Assembly (NCBI GenBank): GCA_015179045.1
Contig: WHUZ01000019.1
Location: 744,001-808,000 of the forward strand
Reading direction: 5' to 3'
DNA from: Kalaharituber pfeilii
Taxonomy: Eukaryota > Ascomycota > Pezizomycetes > Pezizales > Pezizaceae
DNA length: 64,000 nt
Shown here: one piece after another, positions 37,301-48,292 of the stretch
Numbering within the stretch: position 1 is the stretch's first letter
How the letters are laid out: the number at the start of each line of letters is the position of its first letter
The notes under the pieces: model-generated
Told to the model about the DNA's origin: nothing
What the model saw: only the letters and a program-made list of their open reading frames with translations
The model's database searches: none
Translations under genes and position numbers: made by a program

Positions 37301-37518
37301 GGATTGCACCCAGTCGAAAGAGCTGTGACTCAACCCCCCCCCCCCCCCCCGACGCCAATTATTTTTAACCCCCATTCGCTTCCTCCCGAGCTACATCCTT
37401 TCTGCCCCTGAGTGACTCTAAAATTGACCTTCTTTCATTGCGTATTGCTCTTCACTGGATTTCTAGAACACAATCCATTTACGCCAATTCCCCCCATTGA
37501 ACGAATTCGCCCCCCAGC
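34310..37518. other. Long GC-rich divergent intergenic region
   Basis: It separates the 5' ends of the polymerase iota (-) and PDK-type kinase (+) genes by about 3.2 kb. It contains GC-rich sequence with C-rich strings at about 36291-36315, a (GCAA)n run at 36712-36737, a GGCACT hexamer repeat at about 37022-37049 and a C run at about 37334-37350. Many overlapping frames on both strands (for example 36819-37368) have no domain. Probably regulatory or structural rather than coding. Confidence 0.45.
35487..35533 (+). repeat. G-run tract with G-quadruplex potential
   Basis: A purine-rich stretch with at least seven G runs of four to seven bases, separated by single T or TGGT, as GGGGGG-TGGTGGGGGG repeats. 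The spacing meets the usual G-quadruplex pattern several times over. Function unknown. Confidence 0.7.
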
Positions 37519-39185
37519 ATGTGGAGAGCTACAGAAGCTCTGATGGATACCATCACACACTACAGTACCTTTCCGGCTACTGGTGTGAGCTTACGGCAAA
37601 TGGTTCAATTCGGACAGAATCCTTCTGCTGGTGAGTGCTTTGCTCTTTGTCTGCAGCTTTAAGCTTCTGTATGGCCGTAATGTCTGACTCATTCTTGGCC
37701 TACCAATTGAACAGGAACATTATTCAGGGCGTCACAATTTCTCAGCGAAGAACTGCCAATACGGCTTGCGCATCGTGTGAAGGAATTAAATCAGCTACCA
37801 GATGGGCTTAATGAGATGCCATCAATTAAGAAGGTTACGAATTGGTATGCGCAGTCATTTGAGGTTCGTACCAGCCCCCTATGCAAAATCGGATATATTC
37901 GCTTGGAAACATGGCTGATCCAAGCATTGGCCGCGATACAGGAGATTACGTCTATGCCGAAGCCAGCCCTATCAAAAGAAATTCGAGATAGGTTAAAAGG
38001 ATCAAGGGAAAATGGCACGTCGTTAGCGCCAGCGATAGACAATCCGGACATTCAGAAAGGACAATATCGCAGCTCGCCATGGCAGAATGGAATTGGCAAC
38101 GGGAACGGGAACTGGAATGGCAATGGAAGCGGAAAGAAGTCCTTACGGTACGATCGTTTACTACCCAGGAGCAATCAACAATCAGCTCACATAGCCTTGG
38201 GTACCAGGCGGTACTATGCAACAGTAGATGACGGCGTGCAATGGCCACCGGAGATTGTGGATTATAATAAACGGTTCACAAAAACCTTACAACGAATTAA
38301 GCAACGCCATGACCCCGTTGTTACTACGATGGGTAAGCTCCTTTTCCTTTTTTTTTTTTTTTTTTTACAAATTGGGAACGCCTGCTGATATGACAATGTA
38401 GCTATGGGTATCAATGAGTACAAGCGAAAAAGGCAACGAATGCAGATTGATAGCTCTATTCAGAATTTCCTAGACCGTTTCTACATGTCTCGTATCGGTA
38501 TCCGTATGCTGCTTGGGCAGCACATTGCGCTCAACACCAATCCCGCGGAAAGAAACTACGTCGGGATCATTTGCACAAAGACCAATGTCAAGGAACTTGC
38601 GCAGGAGGCAATTGAGAATGCACGGTTTGTATGCGAGGACTACTACGGGTTATTCAACGCTCCAAAGGTGCAGCTGTTCTGCAAACCGGACCTGCACTTT
38701 ATGTATGTACCCGGTCACTTGAGCCACATGCTGTTTGAGACGTTGAAAAACTCCTTGCGCGCCGTTGTGGAGACGCACGGCACGGATGCAGAAGAGTATC
38801 CGAGCATAAAGGTCATTGTCACTGAAGGGAAAGAGGTAACGTGCTCACCCACTTGGCCTGTCGGAAATTTTTGATGTTAACCCAGTTGAGATAGGACATA
38901 ACAATCAAGGTCTCCGATGAAGGCGGCGGAATTCCACGCAGTGCTATCCCCCTCGTCTGGACATACATGTACACAACCGTTGAATCAACCCCATCACTTG
39001 ATCCCGACTTCAACAAATCGGACTTTAAGGCGCCCATGGCTGGTTTTGGGTACGGACTACCGATATCGAGATTGTATGCACGGTACTTTGGAGGCGACCT
39101 GAAGCTTATAAGTATGGAGGGATACGGCACAGATGTGTACTTGCATCTGAATCGCCTGAGCAGTAGCTCTGAGCCGCTTCAATGA
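37519..39185 (+). CDS. Mitochondrial pyruvate/branched-chain dehydrogenase kinase, 5 exons
   Basis: Exons 37519-37630, 37715-37863, 37942-38332, 38402-38835 and 38895-39185 join in frame to 458 codons. The N-terminal four-helix domain has [46 protein letters not shown] and [19 protein letters not shown]. The GHKL ATP-binding domain has the N box [19 protein letters not shown]1 DEGGGIP and G2 [18 protein letters not shown]. These kinases phosphorylate the E1 alpha subunit of pyruvate or branched-chain 2-oxoacid dehydrogenase and switch it off; I cannot separate PDK from BCKDK here. A non-conserved insert of about 80 residues with Gly/Asn repeats ([13 protein letters not shown]) lies between the first helices. 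Two introns contain in-frame read-through that inflates raw ORFs. Confidence 0.93.
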
Positions 39186-40316
39186 GTATAAGGCCGGAAG
39201 GGAATAAACCTATACACACTTAACACACAGTGCCTGCATACATTCATACATGCATATCATTTTGTGGGACTTCACAGTTTTCGCGGTAGTGGGGGTTTTG
39301 AATCTGCGTTTTGTTATGGATGCATTGTTAAGGTATTGACATTTGACAGGGGTTGCAGTTTTGTGTACAACCATACCAATGGGGTTCATGAAGAGATCCT
39401 TTTTTTTCCTTCTGTCCAGGCCTTTTTTTTTTTTTTTTTTGTTCTTTTTTTGTGGGAGTTTTTTTTTTCTTTCTCGCACAGAAAAAGTAAGAACAAAGGA
39501 TGGGGAGTATTCATTGACTAGGCCATGGCATATATTTTGTCATTTCTTTTTCCTTTTCCTTTCCTGTTTATCACTATATATATACTGAGAACTGAACTGT
39601 AGCATTAGCAATCCTCTTTTTCCTTTTCTTTCTTCTTTTTTTCAGGTGGCTGTTTTTCTGCGAGGCATATTCTATTCGCGATTTAATTTTTGTCCTGGTT
39701 TTTCTTTTTCTACAAGTTTCGTTTTCTAGTTCCTTCATTGGCACAGCGGCTGTTCGTTTTGTTTTGTTTTCCTCCTTTTCCCATATGTGTTATAAGCTAT
39801 GTTTCGTTTGATGCTGCTACGGCAATGAAGTATGAAAAATAAAAACAGGTGTGAAAGGGAATCTTGATAGTTTGGTATCGTTGTGCAGATGAGGGTAAGA
39901 TTGGAAAGGACGTTGGATGGGATAATATGGATATAACATGGAATGTTATGGATGTAACCAGAAGCACGAAAAGATGGATATGGATGGAATGTGAATATGA
40001 AAAAGTTGAATTGAATGAAATAGTAAAAAAAAAAAATATGGAAGGGTTTATGACTTGATGGAATGAGCAATTCGAAGAACTTTGGGGTGGAAGGCTTAGT
40101 AATCCCACCAGTTCCACGTGTTACAGCAAAAAAGCTTGTCACACAACTTTGTAGAATTATTTAACTTGTACCTCTTATGTCATCCCGCCAGCGATTGTAC
40201 AACCCAAACAAGGATCCACAGAGATCTATGCCAAGCTAGCTCCCGCTTTCAAACGTTGGAATATACAATACATACGCAGATACCTTCAATTACCAACTCC
40301 CAATTACCAGTCCGTC
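39186..40316. other. Intergenic region with poly(T) and AT-rich runs
   Basis: T-rich tracts at 39420-39475 and A/T-rich sequence up to about 40060. Small frames here are rich in Phe or Lys because of composition. The last 100 bases are the likely leader of the next gene. Confidence 0.5.
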
Positions 40317-41003
40317 ATGGCGCCTCCGCCCCCGCTTACCTCTACCGTAAATACCTCAGCTACGCCCGTCACTAAACCTTCTACCAAATCCACTCCCATG
40401 ACACCATACGCCATCCTTGACAAGCGATACTCTGCCGCGGTGAACCTCGAGTCCTGGGAACTGCTGGCAATGCACAGCATTGCGTCGGACGAGGTACGTT
40501 TCTTTCCCTCTATCCCTCTACCCCGCAGCGCCCCTTCGCGAAACGATTGAATTGGGGATCCTCTTGCTAACGCACTCCCCCCCACCAACCCCGCCGCAAC
40601 AAAATACACACAGAGCATACCCCGCATCCGCCTCCGCCTTCTCAAAGCCCTTGCGGGGTTACCCACAACCGACACACCGCCACCACCCTCCACCTCGTCA
40701 ACTTCGTCTCCGTCCTCCTCGTTCGCCGCCGGTGCGTATGGGAACCACGGCCGCCGCCACAATCGTTCCAATCCCCATTCCCGTCACGGAATCTCCTCCC
40801 CTTCGTCGTCATCCTCCTCCTTCGCCCGCGGACGGGGCGGCGCCGGGAGGGCAGCATCATCCAGGCTCTCCGAATTCGAATCCGAGTCCCAAGCAGAAGA
40901 TGGAGACTTGGAGGCGGATGTAGATGCAGATGCAGGGACAGACTTGGACTTGGATTTGGACTTGGGCGTCGAGGCGGCGGGGGCGGCAAGAGGACATGGT
41001 TAG
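40317..41003 (+). CDS. Small conserved-looking protein of unknown function, 2 exons
   Basis: Exons 40317-40493 and 40614-41003 join in frame (GTACGT donor, CAG acceptor) to 188 codons. The likely structured core spans the splice site: ILDKRYSAAVNLESWELLAM, then HSIASDE joined to SIPRIRLRLLKALAGL. I recall similar short fungal proteins with a SIPRTRLxxLKxLxG-like motif but know no function for them. The rest is low-complexity: Pro/Ser/Thr-rich, then Ser runs and an acidic tail with alternating DLDLDLDL. No signal peptide or TM helix. Coding status rests on the clean splice and the helix-like core crossing the junction. Confidence 0.6.
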
Positions 41004-41557
41004 GGGAATGGGAAGGAGGATGACGAGTGATTACAGTACAGACTAGAGGACGCGAGTCCCAAAGGGTCCATGTAGGTAGGACTGGTGAGACTGGATATAC
41101 TATATACTATAGCTACGGGTGCGAATGATGGCAGGGGGCGGTAGCATTGGGGGGTTGCGGAACAGTGTAGAGAGGAGGGAGGGGGGGGGAGGGGGAGGGG
41201 GGGTAGAGTTTATTGTGTTCGTAATTGTGGTCGTTGTGGTAGCGCTCGAGACGGAGAGGAGATGGCAATGGTGATGACGGTGTGTTGGGGAGGTACATAT
41301 AACGTACATACACTATACACAGATACGCGAAGTTAATATATATACTTACATATATATATTTATAAACAAGATGAACAAAATAAATAAACCTGATGAACCC
41401 TACTGAACTCCGGAATTCTCCTCACATAATCCCGAATTGACATATTCTCATCTCTCTTCCTATATGTATATATATATTTTTCCTTCCAATTTCAAATTAA
41501 GTCCAACTTTTTTTTTTTTGTATTGCCCATCCCTTCCCCTTTCATCCCCCACCAAAG

Positions 41558-41589
<32 letters not shown>

Positions 41590-41617
41590 AGAACAGAAAA
41601 GAAATAAATAAAAAAAT

Positions 41618-41648
<31 letters not shown>

Positions 41649-41814
41649 CAAAAGATAAACATAAAAAACATTATCATTACTTACTATGAATATTAGGAAT
41701 TATTATGTTCTTTTTTTTTTTTTCATTGATAGATCCTCCCCTACGCCCCCCCCCCCCCCCCCCGCTCTTGCACCCAAAAAGAAAAAAAGAAAGTCAAGAA
41801 CCTTCTTCATGAAT
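41004..41814. other. Intergenic low-complexity region
   Basis: G-rich and C-rich strings at 41176-41205, a poly(A) run at about 41561-41586, a T run at 41709-41723 and a poly(C) run at about 41746-41763. No gene seen. Confidence 0.6.
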
Positions 41815-42040
41815 CTCAAAAAAAAAAAAAAAAATTAAAAAATTAAAAAATTAAAATAAAATAAAATAAAATAAAATAAAATAAAATAAAATAAAATAAA
41901 ATAAAATAAATAAAATAAAATAAAATTTAAAATAAAATAAAAAATAAAAATAAATTAAAAAAATAAAAATAAAAATAAGTATAAAATATAAAATAAAATA
42001 AAATAAAATAAAATAAAATAAAAAATAAAAATAGAAATAA
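41815..42040. repeat. (TAAAA)n microsatellite array
   Basis: About 225 bp built mainly from AAAAT units, with perfect pentamer runs at about 41850-41910 and 41985-42025 and degenerate units between. The Phe/Tyr-only frame on the minus strand is an artefact. Confidence 0.92.
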
Positions 42041-42259
42041 ACCAGAGCAATCAACGCAGAGCATGTAACAAAAATCCTTCCCAATGCCTCCTCACATATT
42101 TCAACACATGAAACTCTCCTCCTGCCTCCTGCCTCCTAGGTCCTTGCACTCCCTCATCATCGTCCCTTCCCCACCACCGTCATCATCCTTGTCACCCAAC
42201 AATGCCGAATACAACCACATCAGCCCTCCCACCAAGCCACGACCCACACGGCGCCACGC

Positions 42260-43552
42260 TCAGGACCACCGCGACAAATGCACGGTCACCAGCATTGTTG
42301 CGTCCCATTCCTCCGGCAGCGGCGGGGGTCCGTTCGTCTGGTATAGTATCCTTAGGTGCAAAAATAGCAGTGAGGAGAGCCGTGCGCGGATTACTTCTGC
42401 GGCGTAGACGCTCCAGGAGGCGTGATAATCGCGTGCAGTGAGTACGATAGCCTGCGGAGCGCGGAAAAGTCGGAACCGAACCATTTTGATGGGATAAGTG
42501 ATGGAAAGGAAGGTGAGGAGGGCGATGGTCAAGAGGGCGTTAGCAGCGCATATTATTGGATTCAGAATGGTCAAGTAAATCTGAATCACAGTCAGTTTTG
42601 GTTCAGTATACAATAAGTCAAAACATTAAAGATTGAAAAGTAATACATACCAACATAAACCACGCATAGCTTGACGTCCTCGTAATATCCTCCCAATATT
42701 GGTGGTACTCCACCTCTCGGTAGATACAACCGGGGAGATTGTAACGGATCGGTGATCCCCACCTCTCCATTCAGTGTCCGGCACAGCAAACGAAACAACC
42801 CTATCCCGTTCCTTCTCGCGTTCTTGCAACTTCCTGGGACTATCCTGGCTGTCAACGATCGATACTGACGGCGGGTCATTGATTACAGTTATCTCATCAC
42901 CGCTAGCATCACTATGCTGCGGCTGAGCAGCCGGCATCGGTGAAGCTGGGCTCCTTCTTTCCGCAGGGCTGTCCAAGCTCTGCTTGCCTGACCAGCCGCT
43001 ACTATTATCACTACTTCCAATACCTCCACCTCCGGGATCTGAGCCCTCATCACTCGATCGCGGATACAAAAGGACTCGCGGTGGGACAGTTACAGCACTC
43101 ATATCGCATTCCGGATTTGCGGACACACTACCAGCCGGAGAAAACTCATAACTCAATTGAGAAAATGTGGATGACGAAGAATTTGTCGTAGGTGTAGTTG
43201 GCGACGATAATACCGAAACCGCGTATGTATGTTTATGGCAGCATGAACATATGAATAGCCGTGACTCATCCTCTCCCACAGTGCCTGCGCACTCGAAGCT
43301 GCTGTGGTTCTCGCTTCCACCATGGAAACTCTGCGCTACCTTAAGTTCTGTAAGTGTGCTACTTTCGGGATCCGCTGTTACTGGAGGCCTAGATAGGATC
43401 GGGTCAATCGTAGTGGTGTCCTCATCATTGTCCTCCACTAGCACAACTACCCCAATTTCGTCCGACGTTGACTTTGAAACTTTATTCTCCGTATTGAGGG
43501 GAAAACTGCTACCCGAGTTTTCTAATCCGTAGCTACCAACAATGGTGGCCAT
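42260..43552 (-). CDS. Unidentified membrane protein with Ser-rich cytoplasmic-like N-terminus, 2 exons
   Basis: Minus-strand exons 43552-42647 and about 42580-42260 give 408 codons. The first exon begins MATIVGSYGLENSGSSF and is low-complexity, rich in Ser, Pro, Asp and Glu, with one Cys/His patch (LFICSCCHKHTYAVSV). The second exon starts with one long hydrophobic segment (IYLTILNPIICAANALLTIA, continuing through LLTFLSI) followed by a basic, partly hydrophobic end. That suggests one, perhaps two, membrane helices near the C-terminus. The in-frame joint needs a GTATTA donor; the more usual GTATGT four bases upstream would give an immediate stop. The splice is therefore uncertain. No family recognised. 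Confidence 0.55.
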
Positions 43553-45436
43553 TAGTTCAATTAACCTGCTCCCATGAGCTAAATCAAAAACAATGAGATT
43601 CAGGTACTTTCAGCCGCTCTAGACCGTTGATTGTGCTTGTTTTTTTGTTTTCTTTTTCCACAAAAATCGGAGTGTTCTTCAAGATGCAGCACTCAGTGGT
43701 GGAAATCCCGGCCAAATTTGTTATAGCTTCACTTTTGTAGCCAACCAAACTACTTCCGCAGGCTTTTCAGCAACCACCACATACAATGTTTGACGAAAAG
43801 GCGTCAAAGCAAAACAGGCAAGCAAGGATTCAATAGAAATGTCTCTACCGGTCCGGTAATAATATCCCACCATAACAGCACGGGACAGATATGTCGGGTG
43901 GGACCGAAAGGTTGCAGATGCGATATGAAGCAATTAACAGGAGTAGACACTGGTGGGGAAAAGGAAAAAAAAAACAAGAATTGAACAATGGCAGATCGTC
44001 GGATTTTATCAGAAACACAATGGAGATGGAAAAAGGAAATCGATAAAGATGGGAGACGGAAGGATTATGAAGGCATCTTTTTCTCTCAACTTTTTTCTTT
44101 TTTGCTCCCTCCGGGTATCTCCCGTCTTTTTCACATTTGCCATGACCATGTGGGAGTCCCACCGCTAGCTATCCTTCATTTCTCGTCCCAAGAAACTACA
44201 ACGCGAATGAAAGAGTGAAGCCCAGGCTCGGCCCACAGAGCCAAGGAGGGTATCAGCATCTTGGTATTCCTCTTGCCGATTCACGTACAGTGTGGGAGTA
44301 ACAGATTGGATTGTTGGCGCGGCGAGTGGATAGAGGGGTTCAGGAGAACTGAGTGCCGTCGTATGGCTTTGTACAGCTGGGCGGGCATGATGACAGAGGG
44401 ATTGCTATTCTTTTGTTTTTCTTTGCCTCTCATGAAGGTCCATTTGATTATCGTCAGGTTTGCGGGGAGATACGCAGGGCATGTCCATGCGGCCAAGGCG
44501 TACGCCCAGGTGGAATCACACGTATCCATACGCTGATCATAATCGCCTTGTCAGAACATGCTTACTTACCTACCACGTGACCGCGTGGCGCAAACGTCCA
44601 CCCCTGCTGGCCCACGCAATGTATGCAACGTTACCGACACGGCGCAAGCAAGCAGCGCGGCCAGGAGGCGCGGGCAGCAGGCTGCCGCCCCAACCCACTG
44701 GCACATAGCAACGCTGCAGCTGCTGTACCGGTATACATGCTTCATAATGGCACAGCCTCGAGCCTGACCCTGTACATATTGACAATCTTTCGTTCACTTT
44801 GCAACGGAGCGGCGGATCCCCCCCCCCGCCACAGCCGCCGCAGCCGCCCCAGACAAACGTACCTACATATGATATATACATATACATCTTGAAGAGAGAA
44901 ATAGGAACCGCAAAGAAACGAAACCAGGACAGCTGAAGGCGCATGACGCAAGCAGCGCGGCAGAAGCAGTAGCTTCGCACATTCCTACGGGTAATGGAAA
45001 ATGAAGTAAGGCATGATGAAAGCAAAAATCAGAATAACATTGCTGTGATATGGGAAAGGAAAAAAAGGGTAAGAAAGATAAACTAGAACCTTGAAAGTCG
45101 TCATCATCAAAATCCACCGCCACGCCCTTCCTAGTCATACAGCGACCCTGCTCCTAACTGACCTTGTCCTCGGACCTCCATCCTGATCACATGTCCTCCG
45201 CATTTTGTTCTCTAGCCCATGTCATATCCAAACCCATAAATTTTCGAGGGGCCAAAGATCTATTGGATTTTTTTTCCCCTTCAACTCGGTCCCACGCTTC
45301 GACCTGCAAAAAGAATACTACAGAAATTGAATTAACTCCATACACAGGGCAAGGAAGTACAAACAAGGTTGAACGAATGAAAACATCAGATGACCGCACT
45401 AGTTGTTGAATCACACATACGAAGATAAAACGCGCT
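43553..45436. other. Intergenic region between two minus-strand genes, no gene seen
   Basis: It contains the promoter side of the 42260-43552 gene and the 3' flank of the Cyc8 gene. About 44580-44880 is GC-rich with a C run near 44820. Overlapping short frames on both strands lack recognisable features. Confidence 0.45.
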
Positions 45437-48292
45437 TCACGGCTCGCTGCTTTGCCCAACTGATACGCCGTTCGTAGTATTGTTTCCGCCGGGGCTGGAC
45501 TTCTTCTCCCCAGTAACCGTATTGGGGTGACCATTGGGCCCGGATCTCTTGACATCCTCAACGTCATCATCATCGTAATCTTCATCAACGTCAACTTTTC
45601 GAGCTGCAGGTTCATTTACCTCCTTTCTATCACGCTCGTCATCTTGGCGGCGTGGAGGTTCATGCCTAGAACTTTCAGAGATTGAGGCGAGTTGGTGATT
45701 GCTGTTGATGCTGCTACTCATAGATGGCAATGTCTGCTGGTGCTGCTGATGAGGTGGAGGCGGCCCTTGATGATACTCGTCGTTTCGAGGCCTCTCAGCA
45801 GAACTCCGTCTGTCTGTAGGGGATCCCAATCTTGCTCCAGGCCTTGGGGGAGAAGGACGATGATGATGTATCTCATCCAGTCTAGCCCTTGTTTCATCAG
45901 AGGCAGGTTTCTTTACAGAGGCACTGTCATCCTCATCCCAGTCACGCACCCTTTTACCACCCTTCTCATCTCTTTCTCGTTGGGCAGCTTCCGCTGCAGC
46001 CGCTGCAGATGGAGGTACAGGAGCTCCCCTGCAATTCCACCTTGTTGCTGATGATGTGATCCATGAGAATACGTTGCAGTGGGAGACGCAAGTCTATCAT
46101 CAATAATTGGCTTAACCTCAGGAGCAGGAGGCGGACTTTGTCGGTAAGGTGGAAGAGTCATCCCATTACTAGTCGGCGCTGGAGGAAGAATGTGCTGTGA
46201 TGACTGGTTGGTATGAAGGGGATTGAGGATGCGGTTTGGCGGGGCTGTGACGGCGGTGGAGGGGGTGGAGGGCCGGGCTGCTGGAGTGGAGGTGGATAGC
46301 TTGGCCCATTGGGATGGCCAAACTTGGGTGAAGGGGATGGGCGTCTGACAGTAGCAGTATGACGAGGCTCATTGTTTGCCTGACGGAGATGATCCGGGCT
46401 GTGATGGCGAGGAATGGGAGGCTGCTCTGGTTGCCTATATGGAGACTGTGAAACCTGTTGCTGAGGCGGTGGGATTTGCGGAAGCGCTGGTGGTGCATGG
46501 CTTCTGGCCTGCTGTTGGGGAGGCTGGGGACCTTGCGATGGCCATTGAGGGTTTGGAGGGCCATTGACACCAGCAGGTTGGTAAGAGTGGGGATGGACAT
46601 CCTGTGGAGGAGGCGCGGTGTTTTGATGAGTCATCCCTGAAGCTTGACCATTACGAAGCAACTGCAGGCGAGCCTTAATATGCGGATTCGTTGGGTCAAG
46701 TTCTGCAGCGCGTTGGTATGCATCAAGTGCATCATTGATTTGATTATTGCACGATTCATACTGATTACTTGAGGTTAGCAATTAGACAAGACATGGATTG
46801 AAAGCAGGCGCGCGAAAAATAATTACCAATGTTCCCAAGTCGTACCAAACTTCCGAGATATAAGGATTCAAGCGAATGGCGCGAGAATAAGCGTCCAAGG
46901 CATCACGATACTGATTGATTTGGTAATAGAGAACACCAATTGAACACCAGAAAGTGGGATTGCGCCCGTCTCGGTACACTGCCTGCTGGTACGCTTCATA
47001 GGCTTTGGGGTACTTCTGCTGGGACATGTAACAACGGCCCAGCAAGTACCAGCTCTGGGCGTCCGAATTGTCTGTTTGTTTTGTCAGCAATGTGTAAGCA
47101 TGCCAAGACTCATTAAAACCACTCACCGGAGCTAACCGATTTTTCGAGATACTCGATAGCAAGCTCCTGGCTAGCGAAACTATTACTTTGTTGATGATGC
47201 AACCACCCCAGCTGCTGCAACACTTTCGCGTGGTTTGGATCGTTCTCCAGAACTCTCTGATACGCTTCTTTGGCAGCATTGTACTACGCGAAACCGAAAG
47301 TCACAAAGTTAGAAAGGCTATTTACCATATTAAGCATAATATACTCACGTCTTTCTGCTGCTCATGAACGTGGCCGATTTGGAACCAAATATCTTCTTCC
47401 GTAAGCGGACGTGGTGGGTCTGAGACTATGTATCGAAAACACTGAAAGCAAAACTTGTTAGCACCTGGGCCTTTGATAGTATTCCCCTATTCGAATAACA
47501 TACCTCAAGACTTTGTTGATATTTCTGTTGTTGCTTGTAAATTATTCCCAATCTGAAATATATCTCATTCGCTTTCTCGAAATTCGGATCCATTCGCATT
47601 ACTTGGGAGAATGCTTCCTCCGCATGCTCTAAAGACCCATACCGATCGTACAAAATCCCAATTCCATACCATAATTTTGGCTCCTGAATTGCAATGAGTG
47701 ACCGTGTAATTCGCAAATAGGGTGCAATGGTGTTTCTACCTTCGGGTCACGTAAATGATAGAGTGCTTGCTGGTATGCCGAATAGGCTTTCTGTAAGTCA
47801 TCCATCATTAGGTAACAATGCCCTATATTTGGTCAGTCAAGCAGCTCCAATACTTCTGCCGAACTGTTTCTCACCTAGAGAACCCCATACTTCGCCATTG
47901 GTGCTATCAAGATTCAAGATGCTTTGAAGATACTCGACAGCTTTCGAGAATTGCTCCTGTGTTCGCAAGATACACGAGATGGAGCTCATTGCCGGAATCG
48001 AATAAGGATTCTGTCGTAACGCAGACTCATACGCGGCCATCGCGCGTTCCAGATCACCCATCAATTCAGTCAAACTGCCTATAGAAGCGTCAGCCTTGAG
48101 ATTCTAGGAAAGACGCGTCGCAAAACAAGTGGCGCGCTGACCTATCTGCAGCCAGACATTTTCATTGACACTCTGTAGCTGCTGAAATATCGTTGGCTTA
48201 TTGTGCTGCTGTATAGCGGGTGGGGGATGCCCATTTGTCTGCACCAGGGCCTGCGACTGCCCCGGGGGCGTCGACTGAGGGACATTGGACAT
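45437..48292 (-). CDS. Cyc8/Ssn6 TPR transcriptional corepressor, 8 exons, apparent frameshifts in 3' part
   Basis: Minus-strand exons 48292-48142, 48078-47875, 47822-47740, 47683-47504, 47441-47349, 47283-47127, 47071-46827 and 46760 onward join in frame through about ten TPR repeats (for example AVEYLQSILNLDSTNGEVWG, LWYGIGILYDRYGSLEHAEE and YLLGRCYMSQQKYPKAYEAY). A Pro/Gln-rich region follows. Cyc8/Ssn6 acts with Tup1 as a general corepressor recruited by DNA-binding proteins. The last exon does not stay open: one frame ends at 46158 while the family-like text continues as GMTLPPYRQSPPPAPEVKP in a second frame. At a four-G run (plus 46026-46029) the expected GIAGGAPxP block needs one more G. 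The conserved end (EAAQRERDEKGGKRVRDWDED to the stop at 45437) is in a third frame. I read this as two single-base losses, either assembly errors or real damage. Confidence 0.88.

Noticed and set aside
36209..37375. Several frames of 100-170 codons upstream of the PDK-type kinase
   Set aside because: Low-complexity, overlapping on both strands and made of repeat-coded runs; no recognisable protein.
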